Shown here in pieces: positions 21,523 through 34,363 of a stretch of DNA of 64,000 nt. The stretch lies in the NCBI GenBank assembly GCA_020747015.1, contig JAGTJM010000034.1:274104-338103 (forward strand), given 5' to 3'. The notes under the pieces were generated by a model. The model searched no databases. It was not told the DNA's origin and saw nothing but the letters and a program-made list of their open reading frames with translations. This stretch comes from Pyrenochaeta sp. MPI-SDFR-AT-0127 (lineage: Eukaryota; Ascomycota; Dothideomycetes; Pleosporales; Cucurbitariaceae). Each line of letters begins with the position of its first letter. Within the stretch, counting starts at the first letter, position 1. The translations under genes and the position numbers were made by a program.

Positions 21523-23045
21523 TACAAGATTTACTTTTTGTCTCTTTTTTGGTTTGTCGTGAGTGGTAGTGGTGTGGTGTCGCTCTGGGGCTTGGAGTGA
21601 ACGTAGCCCATACGCGTTCACTCAATTCTCTTTTTTGCTGATTACAGGATCTATTGTGCTGTTTACTAGACTTCAGTGATGTTAAAAAGAACCATACGGG
21701 GTAATAGTTCTTCGGAGTTGTGGCATAAATCTCGGCCCTTGATTATTCTTCCTGCTCATCTCTTGTGCGCGACCACGTTGAATGGTGTCTCATGACCCTT
21801 TGCGCCGGCATCGTAGAAACGATGCTTCAAAATCTGAGAGCGAGGAACATAGATATCACTTGAAAGACATTCTAATCAAATTGCGAATTTTTTACTTGAT
21901 CACGACACAAGACCTGCGAAGTCCAAGAACAAAAAAAAAGGCACTCGACTCTTTTGGCCGTATGTGCTTGAAGTTTGAATAGCGTTTGCAACAACGGCGC
22001 ATTGTCAAATTCCCCAAGAACAGACGTCTTGAGCGGCATGAACAACACGGTATATTTATGACGCAATATTGTAGAGACATCGATCTTAATCATCCTTCGC
22101 TTGCGGTTGGCTTGCACTATGCATCATGCTTATACACTGCAGGGTCCGACGCAAATCCGAATATGTCCGCACGTATTATGATTGGTTACAAACAGTGGTT
22201 GACACACCCACGACCACCTCATCATCCTCACTTTGGATTGCGAGAAGAAAGTTGTAGTAGTGGAACATTACACACTCCAGTTCTATGATTCGTTTCGCAA
22301 ATCGAATGTAGGTCTGAACACAACCTGAAGTGCGTACGAGCAAAGGTTGCCTCATAGCTCACAACCACGGCCCATGCAGAGCTCAGAAGTATGCGAAACT
22401 ATAGTACACCTGATTCACTAGTTTTTAACTGCGGAGAGACGCCGGCGAAATTCATCCTAAAGTTTGCTTTTGACATTTTAGAACGCTCGTGGCTTAGTGC
22501 GCTTCCGCGTGCTTCCGCAGGTGATTATACTCCTGCCTACTGGCTGTATTCGGAAAACTATAGTCGTTTAAGTTCGGCGAGAGACATTATCAGTTCAGAC
22601 TGTTCTCACATAGTACGCCTGCAGGGAATAAGAACCTTCCACGTACGTCACGGCAAACCGGTGGCTTACCAAACACGAGATGGTCGAAGCGAACCCACTC
22701 ATACCTCTCCAAATCGTGACAACGCGACCTTGCATGGTTGAACTGGAACGAATCGAGTCATTCCAGCACAATAAGCATCAGTACGGTGTTCTGAGTGGTG
22801 TGAGGCATCATTAGGGTGCATGCTTATTCGACAATGCAGAAAGCTTTTCTCCACCACCACCCTAGCCAGCGTAGGTATCCTCAAGATATAAATGTTCCAG
22901 TCACTGAAGCCAAAAGAATCATCACAGCATACAACATCTCATTACAACAGCTCCTCCAGCAGTCGCAGCATTACCGTCGCTCCATCTACCGCATTTCTAT
23001 AACCAATTACTATCTGATCATCAACGCCAACACCAAGCTATCAAA
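21523..23045. other. Intergenic region upstream of MARVEL gene
   Basis: This 1.5-kb region has no convincing ORF. The last 120 bp are C/A-rich with CAACA-type repeats, typical of a highly expressed fungal gene's 5' UTR, and end in CTATCAAAATGG at the start codon of the next gene. Confidence 0.55.
21535..21550 (+). terminator. RNA polymerase III oligo-T terminator
   Basis: TTTTT at 21535-21539 and TTTTTT at 21545-21550 lie 13-28 bases after the tRNA-Lys 3' end. This is the usual Pol III stop arrangement with a backup run. Confidence 0.75.
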
Positions 23046-23647
23046 ATGGTATCCGCAAAGTTCTCGCCCAAGGCCGCTGGCATTGCTGTCGCATTCTGCA
23101 ATGCCCTTACTTGGATCAGCTCGATCATCGTTGTGGGCATTACAGGCTACTTCTTGAAGAAGTACCCCCATGATCAGCATCTCATCTTCGAGATCGTCAT
23201 TGTAAGTCTCCCTCATCGTCACAATAGCCACGGATACTTATCAAATCCTAGTCTGCTCTCGTCCTCGGTCTCTGGATCCCCTCTTTCGTCCTTCCTGTCT
23301 TCAGCAGCTACAAGTTCTACTATGCGCCTTTGAACTTTGTCTTCTCCTACCTCTGGCTTACCGCCTTTGTGTTCGCAGCCCAGGACTATAACCAGAGCCA
23401 ATGCGAGCTTAACGCTCCATTTGGCGGTTCTTGCAACCTAAAGTTGACTAGCGAGTCTTTCATTTTCCTCGCTTTGTAAGCCCCATGCACTTTCTATCAA
23501 GAACCACTGTTCTAACGCTACCAAAGCTTCTTCTCCCTTGTTGCTTCGCTCGTCGATGCCTATGCATACAAGGCTGCAGCTGTCATTGCTGCTGAGCCAG
23601 TGCACCCCGAGAAGCCCGTCGAGGCTCCCGCCGCTGCTACTGTCTAA
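23046..23647 (+). CDS. MARVEL-domain four-span membrane protein
   Basis: Exons 23046-23201, 23252-23475 and 23527-23647 (introns of 50 and 51 nt, GTAAGT and GTAAGC donors) give 166 residues. Four hydrophobic segments are visible: AGIAVAFCNALTWISSIIVV, SALVLGLWIPSFVLPVF, FVFSYLWLTAFVFAAQD and FIFLALFFSLVASLVDAYAY. The loop between the third and fourth has two cysteines (QCELNAPFGGSC), as in MARVEL proteins. The tail is Ala/Pro-rich (EKPVEAPAAATV). Such proteins organise plasma-membrane domains such as eisosomes (Nce102 is the yeast example) or secretion. The start context CAAAATGG and CAACA-rich leader suggest good expression. The exact subfamily is unsure. Confidence 0.85.
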
Positions 23648-25467
23648 ATCAGCCTCTGGCTCAACACCGAAAGCCGTAAAAGCTATCGTGTCTCCGATGA
23701 TTGCAGGTGAAATTGCATCGTCGCCGCCTGGAGACTGCATTGGCTTGCGACCCCTTGATAGAGTAAAGAAGATGGACTGCTACATTGAGGTAATTTTTAA
23801 TCGTCATAGACTGTTAACATAAGATTGGGGAACTGTATATAGATCGGATGGACTTTGTGTTTTTGTGGTTGTAGAATGTTCGAATACCCTGACACTCGTT
23901 TGAAGAAATGTAATGTATTATACATGTACCACTATGACTCGGAGCCTGCTTAGTGAACCGAAAATTATTTCTTATATGGCCACATGATCATTACGCAGCA
24001 TACCTCAAGTACATTCTGCCCGCTCAATGAAGTTGACATTTTTTGATTGTAGTTTGAGATGTACAATGGTCGAACTGAGCACCTATCCAATGATCTGCCC
24101 AGGTGTTACATCTGTAGTAATGAACTCAAAGCCGTAAGTTCAAATTCGCTTCGCGTTTCAAGGTAGCACTAAAAACAGGACAAGAACCTATAGCATGTAA
24201 CAAAACTGCTAATCTACTTCAAATATCCTAAAATCTAAGTCTTGCTTCCAGTATTGTTTTACAGATCTGATACACAGTTATCTTGACCACTGGCTCCTCA
24301 GCTATTCAATTTTGGACCATTTTTGCCTCTCTTTTCGTCTAGCTGTTTCTCTTTATATTGATTGATCCACGTTGCAGTGTCTTTGGGATATCGTAAGCGA
24401 TGAAGTTCGATATTCCCACAGAAGCAGTCTACATTGAGTGTCGTGGTCAGCATCATAGATCTCAGTGTTTCAAAATGGGTATACTGGGATAGGATATCTT
24501 GGGGACAAATATCGGGCCAAAAGCAGAGCGTCACCCCCAACAATTGGAAAGGCCGGTCTTGCTATGTTACACGATTCGTGTAATTTGTAAGCAGAGAGTG
24601 GAAGATATAGTGGGATCTGAATCACAACTCTTCTGGACATACGTATACACCACTGTTGAATTTCAAACTCCCTGTCAGTACTGCGATATCCGCGCGACAA
24701 CTTCTCAGCAATTTCCTACCCCCAATCAAAATTTCCCAGAAGTGAATTCTCAGATTCAAGCGCGATTGCAAACTCAAATGTTCAACCCAGGAGTTGAACA
24801 AGAGCTGTTCCGAGTATATCACGGGTATTAAGATGCTGCGCTTCGGGTTTGATTCACAGAAAATATTGGGGGATCTGCTTGGCCGAGCTGGACCAGCCGA
24901 TGACGATTAAGCATAATAACTTGGTGACTTGCTATGCTAACGTGGCAACAATGCATTAGCTAATTCTTTGTAGTGTTGTCATGTACTGTAACGAAGGGCA
25001 GACAACCTATGTAGACTAAACACTAACTCACACAGAGCCCTAAACTTTCTGATATATTACACAATATAAAAATACATGATTAACCTTCTAGTCTCTACAG
25101 TTCTCGCCTACTCTAGTCCTGATACAATTCTTACACATGCACATACCCATCTGTCCGTGCACCTTCCCAAACAAAGAATGCCTGCATATACCTTGCTTGA
25201 AGAGCTATATTACCCCACAGATAAACGAGCCAAACTAGTACAATCCAATCTAGGTATCTCTTAATCGTCCCAGCCAAAAAATTCAGATCCCGGAAATACC
25301 CGTGCTTTTCCCCTCCCCATCGAGGAAAATAGTTGTACCCACATGCGCATCACTACTCTCCCCACTCATGTCATCCTGTTCTCCTCCCAGCCCTTCAACT
25401 AATGCAATGGAAAATATCTACTTACACCAAACTTAGCAAAAATTGATAACTACACACTCCATACTAT

Positions 25468-25468
<1 letters not shown>

Positions 25469-25503
<35 letters not shown>
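25469..25503. repeat. (CA)n microsatellite
   Basis: CA repeated about 17 times, lying in non-coding DNA. The His-Thr frame that crosses it is a translation artefact. Confidence 0.95.
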
Positions 25504-25505
<2 letters not shown>

Positions 25506-25831
25506 CTAGCTGAGCCCCACCCCTCCCTTCTCCGAATCTATGTGCATGTACAGATACAAGGCATTCCACACCTGACTTCCCTTCCTTTCGGTATGTATTC
25601 CCAAATTCAATCATTCGCCGTCCAGGGCGTGCGTGCCTGCATGTGGACAAGGGTGTTGGGACAGGGATGGTGACGGAAAAAGGGGAAATGGGCCGGGGTA
25701 AAACAGGGGTTCTTGAAAGTTGGTTGGAGAGGGGGACCATGGGCTTGGGCTTGGGCTCAGGGTTGGTTTTGTTTTCCTTGGGAGGAAAAGAAACCCTCGA
25801 ATAGTTATGTTTTCAGTTCATGTGAGTCGGT

Positions 25832-25848
25832 TGTGTGTGTGTGTGTGT
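25832..25848. repeat. Short (TG)n tract
   Basis: About eight TG units, 330 bp beyond the (CA)n tract and of complementary sequence, so the two could pair as a long inverted repeat arm. Probably simple microsatellite. Confidence 0.85.
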
Positions 25849-26096
25849 AAACGGTTACAATGTGGTTTATGCATCAGAGTGAAGTGTAAGTGACGATGAT
25901 AGAGTAGAGAGCTGGGTATAATTGATTTGATTCGAACTACTTTCAGCGAGAGACTAGATTCTGAATTTGAGAGATCCAGAAACTAGGTATTAGATTCCCC
26001 GTGCGAGCCTGCCACCAGGTTACCCAGTTCCTACCGTCCTTCCATGACTATCCTTTACTCATGTGCCATCATGATTCATACATTGATTGGTGGTGC

Positions 26097-26484
26097 TTAA
26101 GCAGCAGCGGTGGCAGTGGCAACGCAGGCGCAGACAGCGCTGGCGCTAGCCTGGACCTGGATGGCGGTGACGAGACCACAGTTGCCAATGACACAGGCCT
26201 GGGCGGCGGTGGCAATGGCAGCCGAGTTGCTGCAGCGGCAGCGGTAGTCGGCGGTGGCAGTGCAGCCGGCGACAGAGGCAGCAGATTGAATGCAGGGAAC
26301 CTTGGTGATGTCAGTAGGTGGACAGGAAGTGGGACGGCCAGACGGCGAGAAGAATGTGCGTTGTCGGAGGGCAACTTACACCGCAGGTGGGCACAGCAGA
26401 GGCGGCAGCGTTACAGGCTGTCTGGGCAGAGACAGAGGAGACGCAGAGAGCGGCGATGATGGTGAAGACGGTGGAGAACTGCAT
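26097..26484 (-). CDS. Small secreted CFEM-domain protein
   Basis: Two exons, 26484-26380 and 26300-26097 (79-nt intron, GTAAGT...CTACTGAC...CAAG), encode 102 residues. A clear signal peptide (MQFSTVFTIIAALCVSSVSA) leads a mature chain of about 82 residues. Cys34, 38, 48, 56, 58, 71, 76 and 92 fit the CFEM spacing: C-x3-C-x9-C-x7-C-x-C-x12-C-x4-C-x15-C. Asp53, before the CxC, is where haem-binding CFEM proteins such as Candida Csa2 and Rbt5 keep their axial ligand. Two additional Cys (24 and 94) may add a disulfide. There is no GPI tail or membrane segment, so it is probably a soluble, secreted haemophore or effector. Both exons are too short for ordinary ORF calling; long frames on the plus strand here are antisense artefacts. 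Confidence 0.92.
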
Positions 26485-28054
26485 GGTGGATTGGACTCGG
26501 GGGTGCTCAAAAAAGTTTTTGTGTTGTTTGTATTGTAGCGATTGATCTTGTTGCTGAGTTGAATTGAGGACTTTACATGTCGTCTTTATAGTTTGTCTTG
26601 TGGTACCCTCCCCGCTCGCATTGCACCGTCATCTGACCCAATTCCCTGGCCCAGTCGCCGAGAGATGGTACTCTCGTGCACCTGTCTGAAAGCGATTGAA
26701 GGAAGAAGTGACGACGCGTTTCATCGGAGGCTTGCTCGGTTCGTCGGGCCAGTGGGCGCCCGCCGTGGACGTGGGCCTATGGGCCTTGCGGTACTTGCGG
26801 GGTTGTACTGGCAATAAATTGAACAACGGCCTGGGCGGCAAGATTGGGAAGGAGACTATGCCTTGCCAGGCGAGCGACTATGCAAGTTGTTGCATCACAA
26901 GCTAGCAGCAAAGCAAAAAATCTTGAGGCTGCTCGACGTGTCCCTGACGCGAACCTGGCCGTGGACGGGGCTAGTGATGCGGGGAAGCTTGTTTCCCCAG
27001 ATTCTGCTCGGGAAGGGCGTTCGTTTAGGCATTTTCTCCGACAGTTTGCAGATTAAAGTCCCGAGGCTGGTGGACGGCCAGGGCAGGCGTGAGCATGTGA
27101 AAGATTGCAGCGGAGAGGGGCGTCGAGAGATGGATATTGTCATGGATATTGGGATGGGCAAATGGTGGCAAACACGGTGCACGGCACTCCAATGGCACAG
27201 CACGGCCCTGCATATCAGACGTGTTAGAGTTTGCCGGACGCTCGATGGTGATTAGGGGCACGAAACAACGGCTCTCGGGAGGGCGGGGATGTGATCGACA
27301 GGAAAATTTAAAGGTGGGGGGGTGTCGCATGTGAGAGCGTTGCGCCGTGGAGCTTAACACGGTGTAAGGGCGAAGCTCTGACCGGCCTGTCACGATGCTG
27401 GATCCTCGGCGACGTTTTGCGACGGATGGGCGTCTTAGGGTTTGGTGGCCTTGTGGTCGACGCCTCTCTGCGCACCAGTCTCTTGAAGTGGCTCGAGTCC
27501 GCTCCGTAGCGGTTCGTCGGCCACCGCCACCGGAAATTGAGGTTGAACAACGTTAAGAAGCCGGCCGGAGGGCCAAGACTACGAGTGGAGAGGGCATTGG
27601 GGGCGGGAGGGAGTCGAGAGCCAGCTGACACGATGCCAGCATGGCCGACGGGGAGACGAGGAAGACGAGAGATGGGGTGGCAAGTAAGGAGGTGGAAGAG
27701 AATGGCCCAGGGGAAGAGCGAAAGGGACTCGATAAGGCTGAGGGTGAGGCTGAGGGTGAGAAACGGATGATGACTAGGGCAAACGGGCGGAACCAAAGCC
27801 GCGGCGAATGACGGCACGTGGGATGACAAAAGCCACCGCGGGGCATCGCAAACAACCCCCCACTTTGGCGGTTCTACGCAACGAATACGCCACTGTGTGA
27901 GTATCTGGACTGTCGATGCGCGTTGGTTTGTTGCGTCATCCATTGCGCAGTGTTGCCCTTCTGTACAGGTGCAATTGATGGCGTGATTTGCTTGCAGCTC
28001 AGTACCAGCACACCCAGGCAGTCACAACCCAGAAACCTCACAGTCTCCAGCAAT
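26485..28054. other. GC-rich intergenic region
   Basis: 1.6 kb between the divergently arranged CFEM and 5-oxoprolinase genes. Long open frames (27308-27943 minus, 26863-27255 plus) reflect high GC and have low-complexity Pro/Arg/Ser-rich translations. I see no domain or signal and reject them. The CFEM promoter holds a C/A-rich leader (rc of 26485-26530). Confidence 0.55.
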
Positions 28055-31000
28055 ATGGCGACTCCAAAGATTAGCGAGCGGGGAATCCGCATCGCCATTG
28101 ATGTGCGTAGTTTGTCCATGCACGTGGAAGACGGCTAATGGACGCAGCGCGGCGGCACCTTCACAGACTGCGTCGGCAACCCCGGCACAGGCAAGATGGA
28201 AGACGACATCCTCATCAAACTGCTCTCGGTAGACCCCTCCAACTACGAAGATGCGCCCCTTGAAGGCATCCGTCGCCTCCTCTCCAGATTCACCGGCACC
28301 GACATTCCCCGTGGGCAGCCGCTGGATACGTCCAAGATTGAGAGCATCCGCATGGGCACCACAGTCGCCACAAACGCCCTGCTGGAACGCAAAGGCGAGG
28401 ATATCGCCATGGTGGTGACCAAAGGCTTCAAGGACTGTCTGGCAATTGGAAATCAGAGCCGGCCCAACATCTTTGCCCTGGACATCCGGAAGCCTGAGGT
28501 GCTGTACAAGAAAGTCGTCGAGATTGAGGAGAGAGTCACCCTCGAAGACTATGCCGAGGATCCAGAGAGACACCAGACAGAAGCAAAGGCGATAGAAGAG
28601 GCTGGCGAGACGGCAGAGCTGGTCAAGGGCTTGTCAGGCGAGACGGTACGAATACTGCAACGGCCGCAAGAGGACGCCATACGAAAGCAGCTTCAAGACG
28701 TGTACGATAGTGGCCTGAAGAGCATCGCCGTGTGCTTGATGCATGGATACACCTACCCAAACCATGAAGCGTTAGTAGGCAAGATTGCGAAAGAAATTGG
28801 ATTCGAGCACGTCAGCTTGAGCCATGAGCTCATGCCTATGATCAAGCTGGTCCCACGAGCGACCTCGGCGTGTGCAGATGCATACCTTACGCCGGCGATA
28901 CGGAAGTACATTGACGGTTTCTCCAGGGGCTTCGAAGGTGGCCTTGGCACAAAGAGCGTCAGGCGCGAGGAGGGATCCAAGGGCGCAAGATGCGAATTCA
29001 TGCAGTCAGACGGCGGCTTGGTAGACGTTGATATTTTCTCTGGTCTCAAGGCCATCTTATCAGGGCCAGCTGGAGGCGTAGTAGGCTATGCCCTCACTTC
29101 GTACGATCCTGAGACGAGGATTCCAGTCATTGGCTTCGACATGGGCGGCACCAGCACGGATGTGAGCAGATATGGCGCAGGACGCTACGACCACGTCTTC
29201 GAAACCACAACTGCCGGCGTCACTATCCAGTCGCCACAGCTCGATATCAACACTGTCGCGGCAGGAGGTGGGTCGCGACTCTTCTGGAAGAACGGTCTTT
29301 TCGTTGTCGGCCCCGAGTCAGCGAGCGCCCACCCAGGGCCCGCATGCTATCGCAAGGGCGGGCCATTGACCATCACAGACGCAAATCTGTTCCTTGGTCG
29401 ACTGCTCCCAGACTTCTTTCCCAAGATCTTCGGCAAGAATGAAGACGAGGGCTTGGATGCCGAGGCGAGCGAGAAGCTTTTCAAGGAGCTGGCAGAGCAA
29501 ATCAACAAGGAAGTCGCGGGTGGCAACAAGGACAAGGAAATGTCGCTCGACGACATCGCAAACGGTTTCATCAAAATCGCAAACGAGACCATGACACGGC
29601 CGATTCGCAGTTTGACCGAAGCTCGCGGCCATGATACCTCGAAGCACCGGCTCGCCACTTTTGGTGGAGCAGGAGGCCAACATGCAGTCGCTATTGCGGA
29701 GGCACTGGGCATCTCACAAATCTTGATACACCGCTACTCGTCCGTACTGTCAGCATACGGCATGGCCCTTGCAGACGTCGTGGATGAGAGACAGGAGCCA
29801 GAGTCCAAGGTATGGTCAGACGACAAGGACGTGAAAGAGTACCTCCAAAACAAGATGGCAGAGCTGAAGAGCAAATCTACCGCGAGATTAAAAGACCAGG
29901 GTTTCGATGATGAGCATGTTCAGTTTGAAGAATACCTGAATCTGCGCTATCGTGGTACAGAGTCTGCCTTGATGATCATCAAACCAACCAAAGCAGAAGC
30001 AGAGCAGGAGTACGACGGTGATGAATGGGCCTTTGGAAAAGCCTTCATCAAGCAGCATGAGCAAGAATTCGGCTTCACCCTTCCAGATCGTGACATCATC
30101 GTCGATGACGTTCGCGCACGCGGCATCGGCAAGACATTTGAAGGTCTCGAGAAGAGCGTGGACCAACAGTTGAAGGAGATCAAGCCAAAAGACCTTCCAA
30201 GCGACGAGAAGCGTTACGATACCCGAAAGGTTTTCTTCGAAGGCGGCCGACAAGATACTTCAATCTACAAGCTCGAAGACCTGGCTGTGGGAGATCGAAT
30301 CAAAGGCCCAGCAATCATTGCCGATGGCACACAAACTATCGTTGTGACGCCCGGTGCTAGTGCTTTGGTTATCAATACGCACGTTGTTATCAATATTGGC
30401 GAGAGCAATGGCCAAGAAAAGCAAATCGATACCAAAGAAGTAGACCCTATCTTACTGAGTATTTTTGCACATCGCTTCATGGCGATTGCAGAGCAAATGG
30501 GTCGCGCGCTGCAGAAGACTAGTGTGTCTACTAATGTCAAGGAGCGATTGGATTACTCGTGCGCGCTCTTCGACGAAGATGGTGGATTGGTGGCGAATGG
30601 TATGTCACTTCGCTCTAATTGCTGCTCCCGCTGACAATCACGTAGCACCCCATCTCCCGGTCCATCTTGGCAGCATGTCTACCTGCGTCCGCAAACAGGC
30701 CGCCATTTGGAAAGGCAAACTCAAGAAGGGCGACGTGCTCGTGTCAAACCACCCCATGTTTGGTGGCACGCACCTCCCAGACATTACAGTCATCACCCCA
30801 GCATTCAGCGGCGACAATATAATATTCTACGTCGCCTCGCGTGCGCATCATGCTGACATCGGGGGTATCCTACCCGGGTCTATGCCTCCACACTCAAAAG
30901 AGTTGTATCAAGAGGGTGCAGCCATAAAGAGCGAGAAGCTCGTCTCAGAAGGCCATTTCAACGAAAAGCGCATTACAGAGCTCTTGCTTGACGAACCAGG

Positions 31001-32336
31001 CCAGTTCCCCGGCTGCTCCGGTACCCGCTGCCTCTCCGACAACATCAACGATCTCAAAGCGCAAGTTGCTGCCAACCAAAAGGGCATCAATCTCATCAGC
31101 ACATTAATGTCCGACTATGGTGAACAAGTGGTCAAGTTCTACATGACGAACATTCAGAAGAACGCTGAACAATCTGTGCGACAGTTGCTGAAGGGGGTGT
31201 ATAAACGCTTTCAAGGACAGGACTTGTCTGCCGAAGAGTTCATGGACGACGGATCCCCGATTCGGCTTAAAGTTACTATTGACCCTGAGAAGGGCGAGGC
31301 CGTTTTCGATTTCTCAGGAACAGGTCCTGAGGTGTACGGGAATATCAATGCTCCAGAAGCTGTCACTTACTCGGCTATCATATACTGTTTGAGATGTCTT
31401 ATCTCAGAGGATATCCCACTAAATCAAGGTTGCCTCAAGCCCATTCACGTTCTCATCCCGAAGAAGTCATTCCTCTCGCCATCGGACAACGCGGCTGTCG
31501 TGGGCGGAAACGTTCTCACATCACAACGCGTGACAGATGTCGTGCTGAAAGCTTTCAAGGCTTGTGCAGCAAGTCAAGGTGACACCAACAACCTCACTTT
31601 TGGCTATGGTGGCACAGTCTTTGGTGGAGAAGGCGGTAATGGAGGAGAGAGAAAAGAAACAAAAGGCTTCGGCTACTACGAAACGATCGCTGGCGGCTCT
31701 GGTGCAGGCTCAACATGGCACGGCACAAGCGGCGTGCATACCCACATGACCAACACACGTATCACCGATTCCGAAGTCTTCGAACGACGATACCCGGTCT
31801 TGCTTCGCGAATTTTCGCTTCGAGAGGGAAGTGCAGGCAAGGGCATGCACAACGGTGGCGAGGGCGTAATCCGCGATATTGAGTTCCGTATCCCCGTCCA
31901 AGTCTCCATCCTCAGCGAACGTCGCGTCTACCACCCCTACGGCATGGAAGGCGGTGGCGAAGCCGCCTGTGGCCTCAATATCTGGGTCCGCAAAGTCGAC
32001 CAAGCTGCCGTCGACGCCAACAGCGACACCAAGAAGCCCATCGAGCCATCCAACCCGTCAGACAATCAACCCACATCCAGCACCGCCGTTGAAGCTCTCG
32101 AAGCGAACCAGTCAGCGAATAGATCAGAACAGGTAGAATACAGATACATCAATCTCGGCGCTAAGAATACCGCGGCCATGCGTCCTGGTGAACGAATCAT
32201 CATCCATACCCCTGGTGGAGGCGGCTGGGGTAAAGTTGGTGAACAGAGTAATGTCAAACACCAACTTGATCCTACGGCTACGTGGAAGAAGGGTAGTGTG
32301 GCGGGACGCCAGAGCACGGCAGAAGCCTCTGCGTAG
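28055..32336 (+). CDS. OXP1: 5-oxoprolinase (ATP-hydrolysing)
   Basis: Exons 28055-28102, 28148-30599 and 30646-32336 (introns 45 and 46 nt) give 1396 residues; yeast Oxp1 is about 1286. The enzyme opens 5-oxo-L-proline to L-glutamate using ATP in the gamma-glutamyl cycle of glutathione turnover, in the cytosol. The N-terminal hydantoinase-A-like half starts RGIRIAID|RGGTFTDCVG and carries GTTVATNALLERKGE, FDMGGTSTDVSR and SAHPGPACYRKGGPLT. The C-terminal hydantoinase-B half, across the second intron, has RLDYSCALFDEDGGLVAN, HLGSMSTCV and DVLVSNHPMFGGTHLPDIT. It ends in GGGGWGK. Additional length sits in a Lys/Glu-rich insert around residue 460 and a Ser/Pro/Asn-rich loop near the end. The first donor (GTGCGT) is weak but phase and the conserved split motif support it. 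Confidence 0.95.
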
Positions 32337-34363
32337 ATTGTGCTTGAAAGAATGAAGAGATAAATGATTTAGAGGTTCAATGAAATGAGCGTGCTTAGAA
32401 GGATTGAGCGAATACTTGATAATGAGTAGTGAGATATATGTGTATATGCGAATCTGCCCTCCGTTTTGCGGGGGGTATTCTGTAAATGACCACTAGATAT
32501 CGCAGAATTAATCAATTCAACAGGTAGTAAGTACTTGAATAGGACTGAAGATCTTAACGTCCTTGGATGGATCTAGCGAAGACCGTGGATTTTTCTCGTT
32601 CTCGGTAGCGACTGGTTCCCTTATGATCTTGCGCGTGGAGTGACCTTTTTGTGGATGAATTTAGTGTTCCGCGGAAGGATGAATTTCCTTAATCATTGGG
32701 GAGGCAACAGTGATGAAGCAAGCTAGTATGTGGCTTCAACATAACACCAAATTGCCTCTCGGTGTGTTGATTCGATCGATTCTTCCGCCGAGTCGGGGGG
32801 GCGTGAAATTTCCGCTTGAAATCTCTTCCTTGACGCAGATACTAAAAGCGTACGCTCAAGCGGGACCCGAAGACTTCAAAATATCTGATTTATGCTACTC
32901 GCGTTTTGTATAGCGACAGTCTCCCCTGGAATAGAGTGCAGGCTTTAGTTAGCTTCCATGATTGGCTATTCCAGTGGTAGGGGAAAACCCCTAGCGATGT
33001 ATAGCTAGCACGTCCTATATGGCCCAAGGGAGGCAAAGGGCCGGGCTTCACGTGTTCCATCGGAATAAGATTGATTAAATTTCAACTATTGGAAATAGCC
33101 CTGGATGCAGACATGGGCTGAAGTACTAGCTATCGAGATACGTGCAAGATGGCTAGTATCTCTCAAACTGTCTCTTGGTGAGGCGTTTTTGAAAAAGGGA
33201 AACAGAGACAATTTGCGAAAAAAAGATTCCAGTGTTAAATAGGTCGGCGTCCATAACTATACGAAGCAGCTCACTGATTGTGCCAGCGCGGCGCTATGAC
33301 CCCATACAGTGTCTGGTATGACCTAGGGATGATTATGTATTAGTCAAAATTCATAATGACTGCGTAATATGGTGGACTGTGCATGTGCTGGAATTTCTGC
33401 AAGCTTATTCCTTGCTGCAGAATTCCGGTGCGGGAACTTACCATAGAACAGGCTCCTGGGTTTTCAGTGACATCCTCGGTGACTGGGAATTGGTTTTACC
33501 TTTTGAGGAACGATGATTTGAGCTGTATGCTTGGACCCCTACACGTGCTTACACACCTTACAAAGAACCGCAGGATTAAATTTGGAATCTATAAGTGTAG
33601 CAATACCTGACCCGTTGAAAGGCTAAGTGAGATTCCAAATAGCCAGGGACCGAAATTCGGAGCCTCGTTGGTGCTTTGGAAAATATGCATTTGACTTCAT
33701 TGTACTCATTTCGCAGCGTGAGTAAAACCACATCTAAAATCTTCCTTGATGCTATTTCAAACCCCCACCATAATTGTGGCGTGTAAAGCATCTGATAACC
33801 ATGGGACTGGGCTCTTCGCTAGCCATGTGTGTGTATGGAATAAAGCGCGCTAGTACGCGAAGAGAAGTATCCAGAATTTCGTGTCATGACGCTGAACTCT
33901 AGGGAACCAAGAGTAGTTTCTTGGTCGAAAAGTGGTTCAGGAAGGATGCTCTCCTATAAAAACTTTCTTAACGCAGGTAGGTTGTGTCGTCCTTTTCCTT
34001 CCAAAGTGGGCAGGATCCCCGCGCTACATCCATGTCCGCCGAGAAACTAATTCTTGAACAGCTCCTTTGGTCAAAGGGTCAAGTAAAGTACCGTATCATC
34101 ACTATAGACGGAAATCGCATATCTCGAGAAAGGACGAGGAATACCCCAAACCACGATGCATATACCACTACTCACTCTCGTTCTGTTTTCAACAGCGGGA
34201 TGGTTGAACAGAGGTCTCCAAGATATTTGGCATCGATCCGGAGATTTCATGACACTCTTGAGGTAGGAGTATATTTCAAGAAATCTTACAGTCTCTGACA
34301 AAGTGCATACAGAGAAGCAATCCTCTTAAGCGTTCACTAGAGAATGAGGACGAACGAGGCCAG
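32337..34363. other. Intergenic region, 2 kb
   Basis: No convincing gene. A plus-strand exon candidate at 34156-34262 (MHIPLLTLVLFSTAGWLNRG) followed by GTAGGA fails because its phase does not match the next ORF. Frame 33984-34262 does match phase with 34313 and could be an upstream exon of the next gene, but has no supporting features. Confidence 0.5.

Larger units (their letters stand above)
23648..26096. other. Long intergenic region with CA/GT microsatellites
   Basis: 2.4 kb without a credible gene. The frame at 24499-24831 (+) has no feature and is mostly antisense to another weak frame. Two dinucleotide tracts are annotated separately. The stretch at 25700-25790 is G-rich (GGGGGACC, GGGCTTGGGCTTGGG). 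Confidence 0.55.

Noticed and set aside
25443..25740. His-Thr and Val-Cys repeat ORFs
   Set aside because: Both are translations of the non-coding (CA)n tract.
26001..26538. Gly/Ala/Arg-rich ORFs on the plus strand
   Set aside because: They are antisense to the two CFEM exons and reflect the Ala-rich, GC-rich codons of that gene.
27308..27943. 211-codon minus-strand ORF upstream of 5-oxoprolinase
   Set aside because: Pro/Arg/Ser-rich low-complexity translation without domain, signal or splice support; expected by chance in GC-rich DNA.
34156..34312. Signal-peptide-like exon (MHIPLLTLVLFSTAG) upstream of the F-box-like gene
   Set aside because: Its end leaves two bases at the donor while the downstream frame needs none; the spliced product meets a stop within ten codons.
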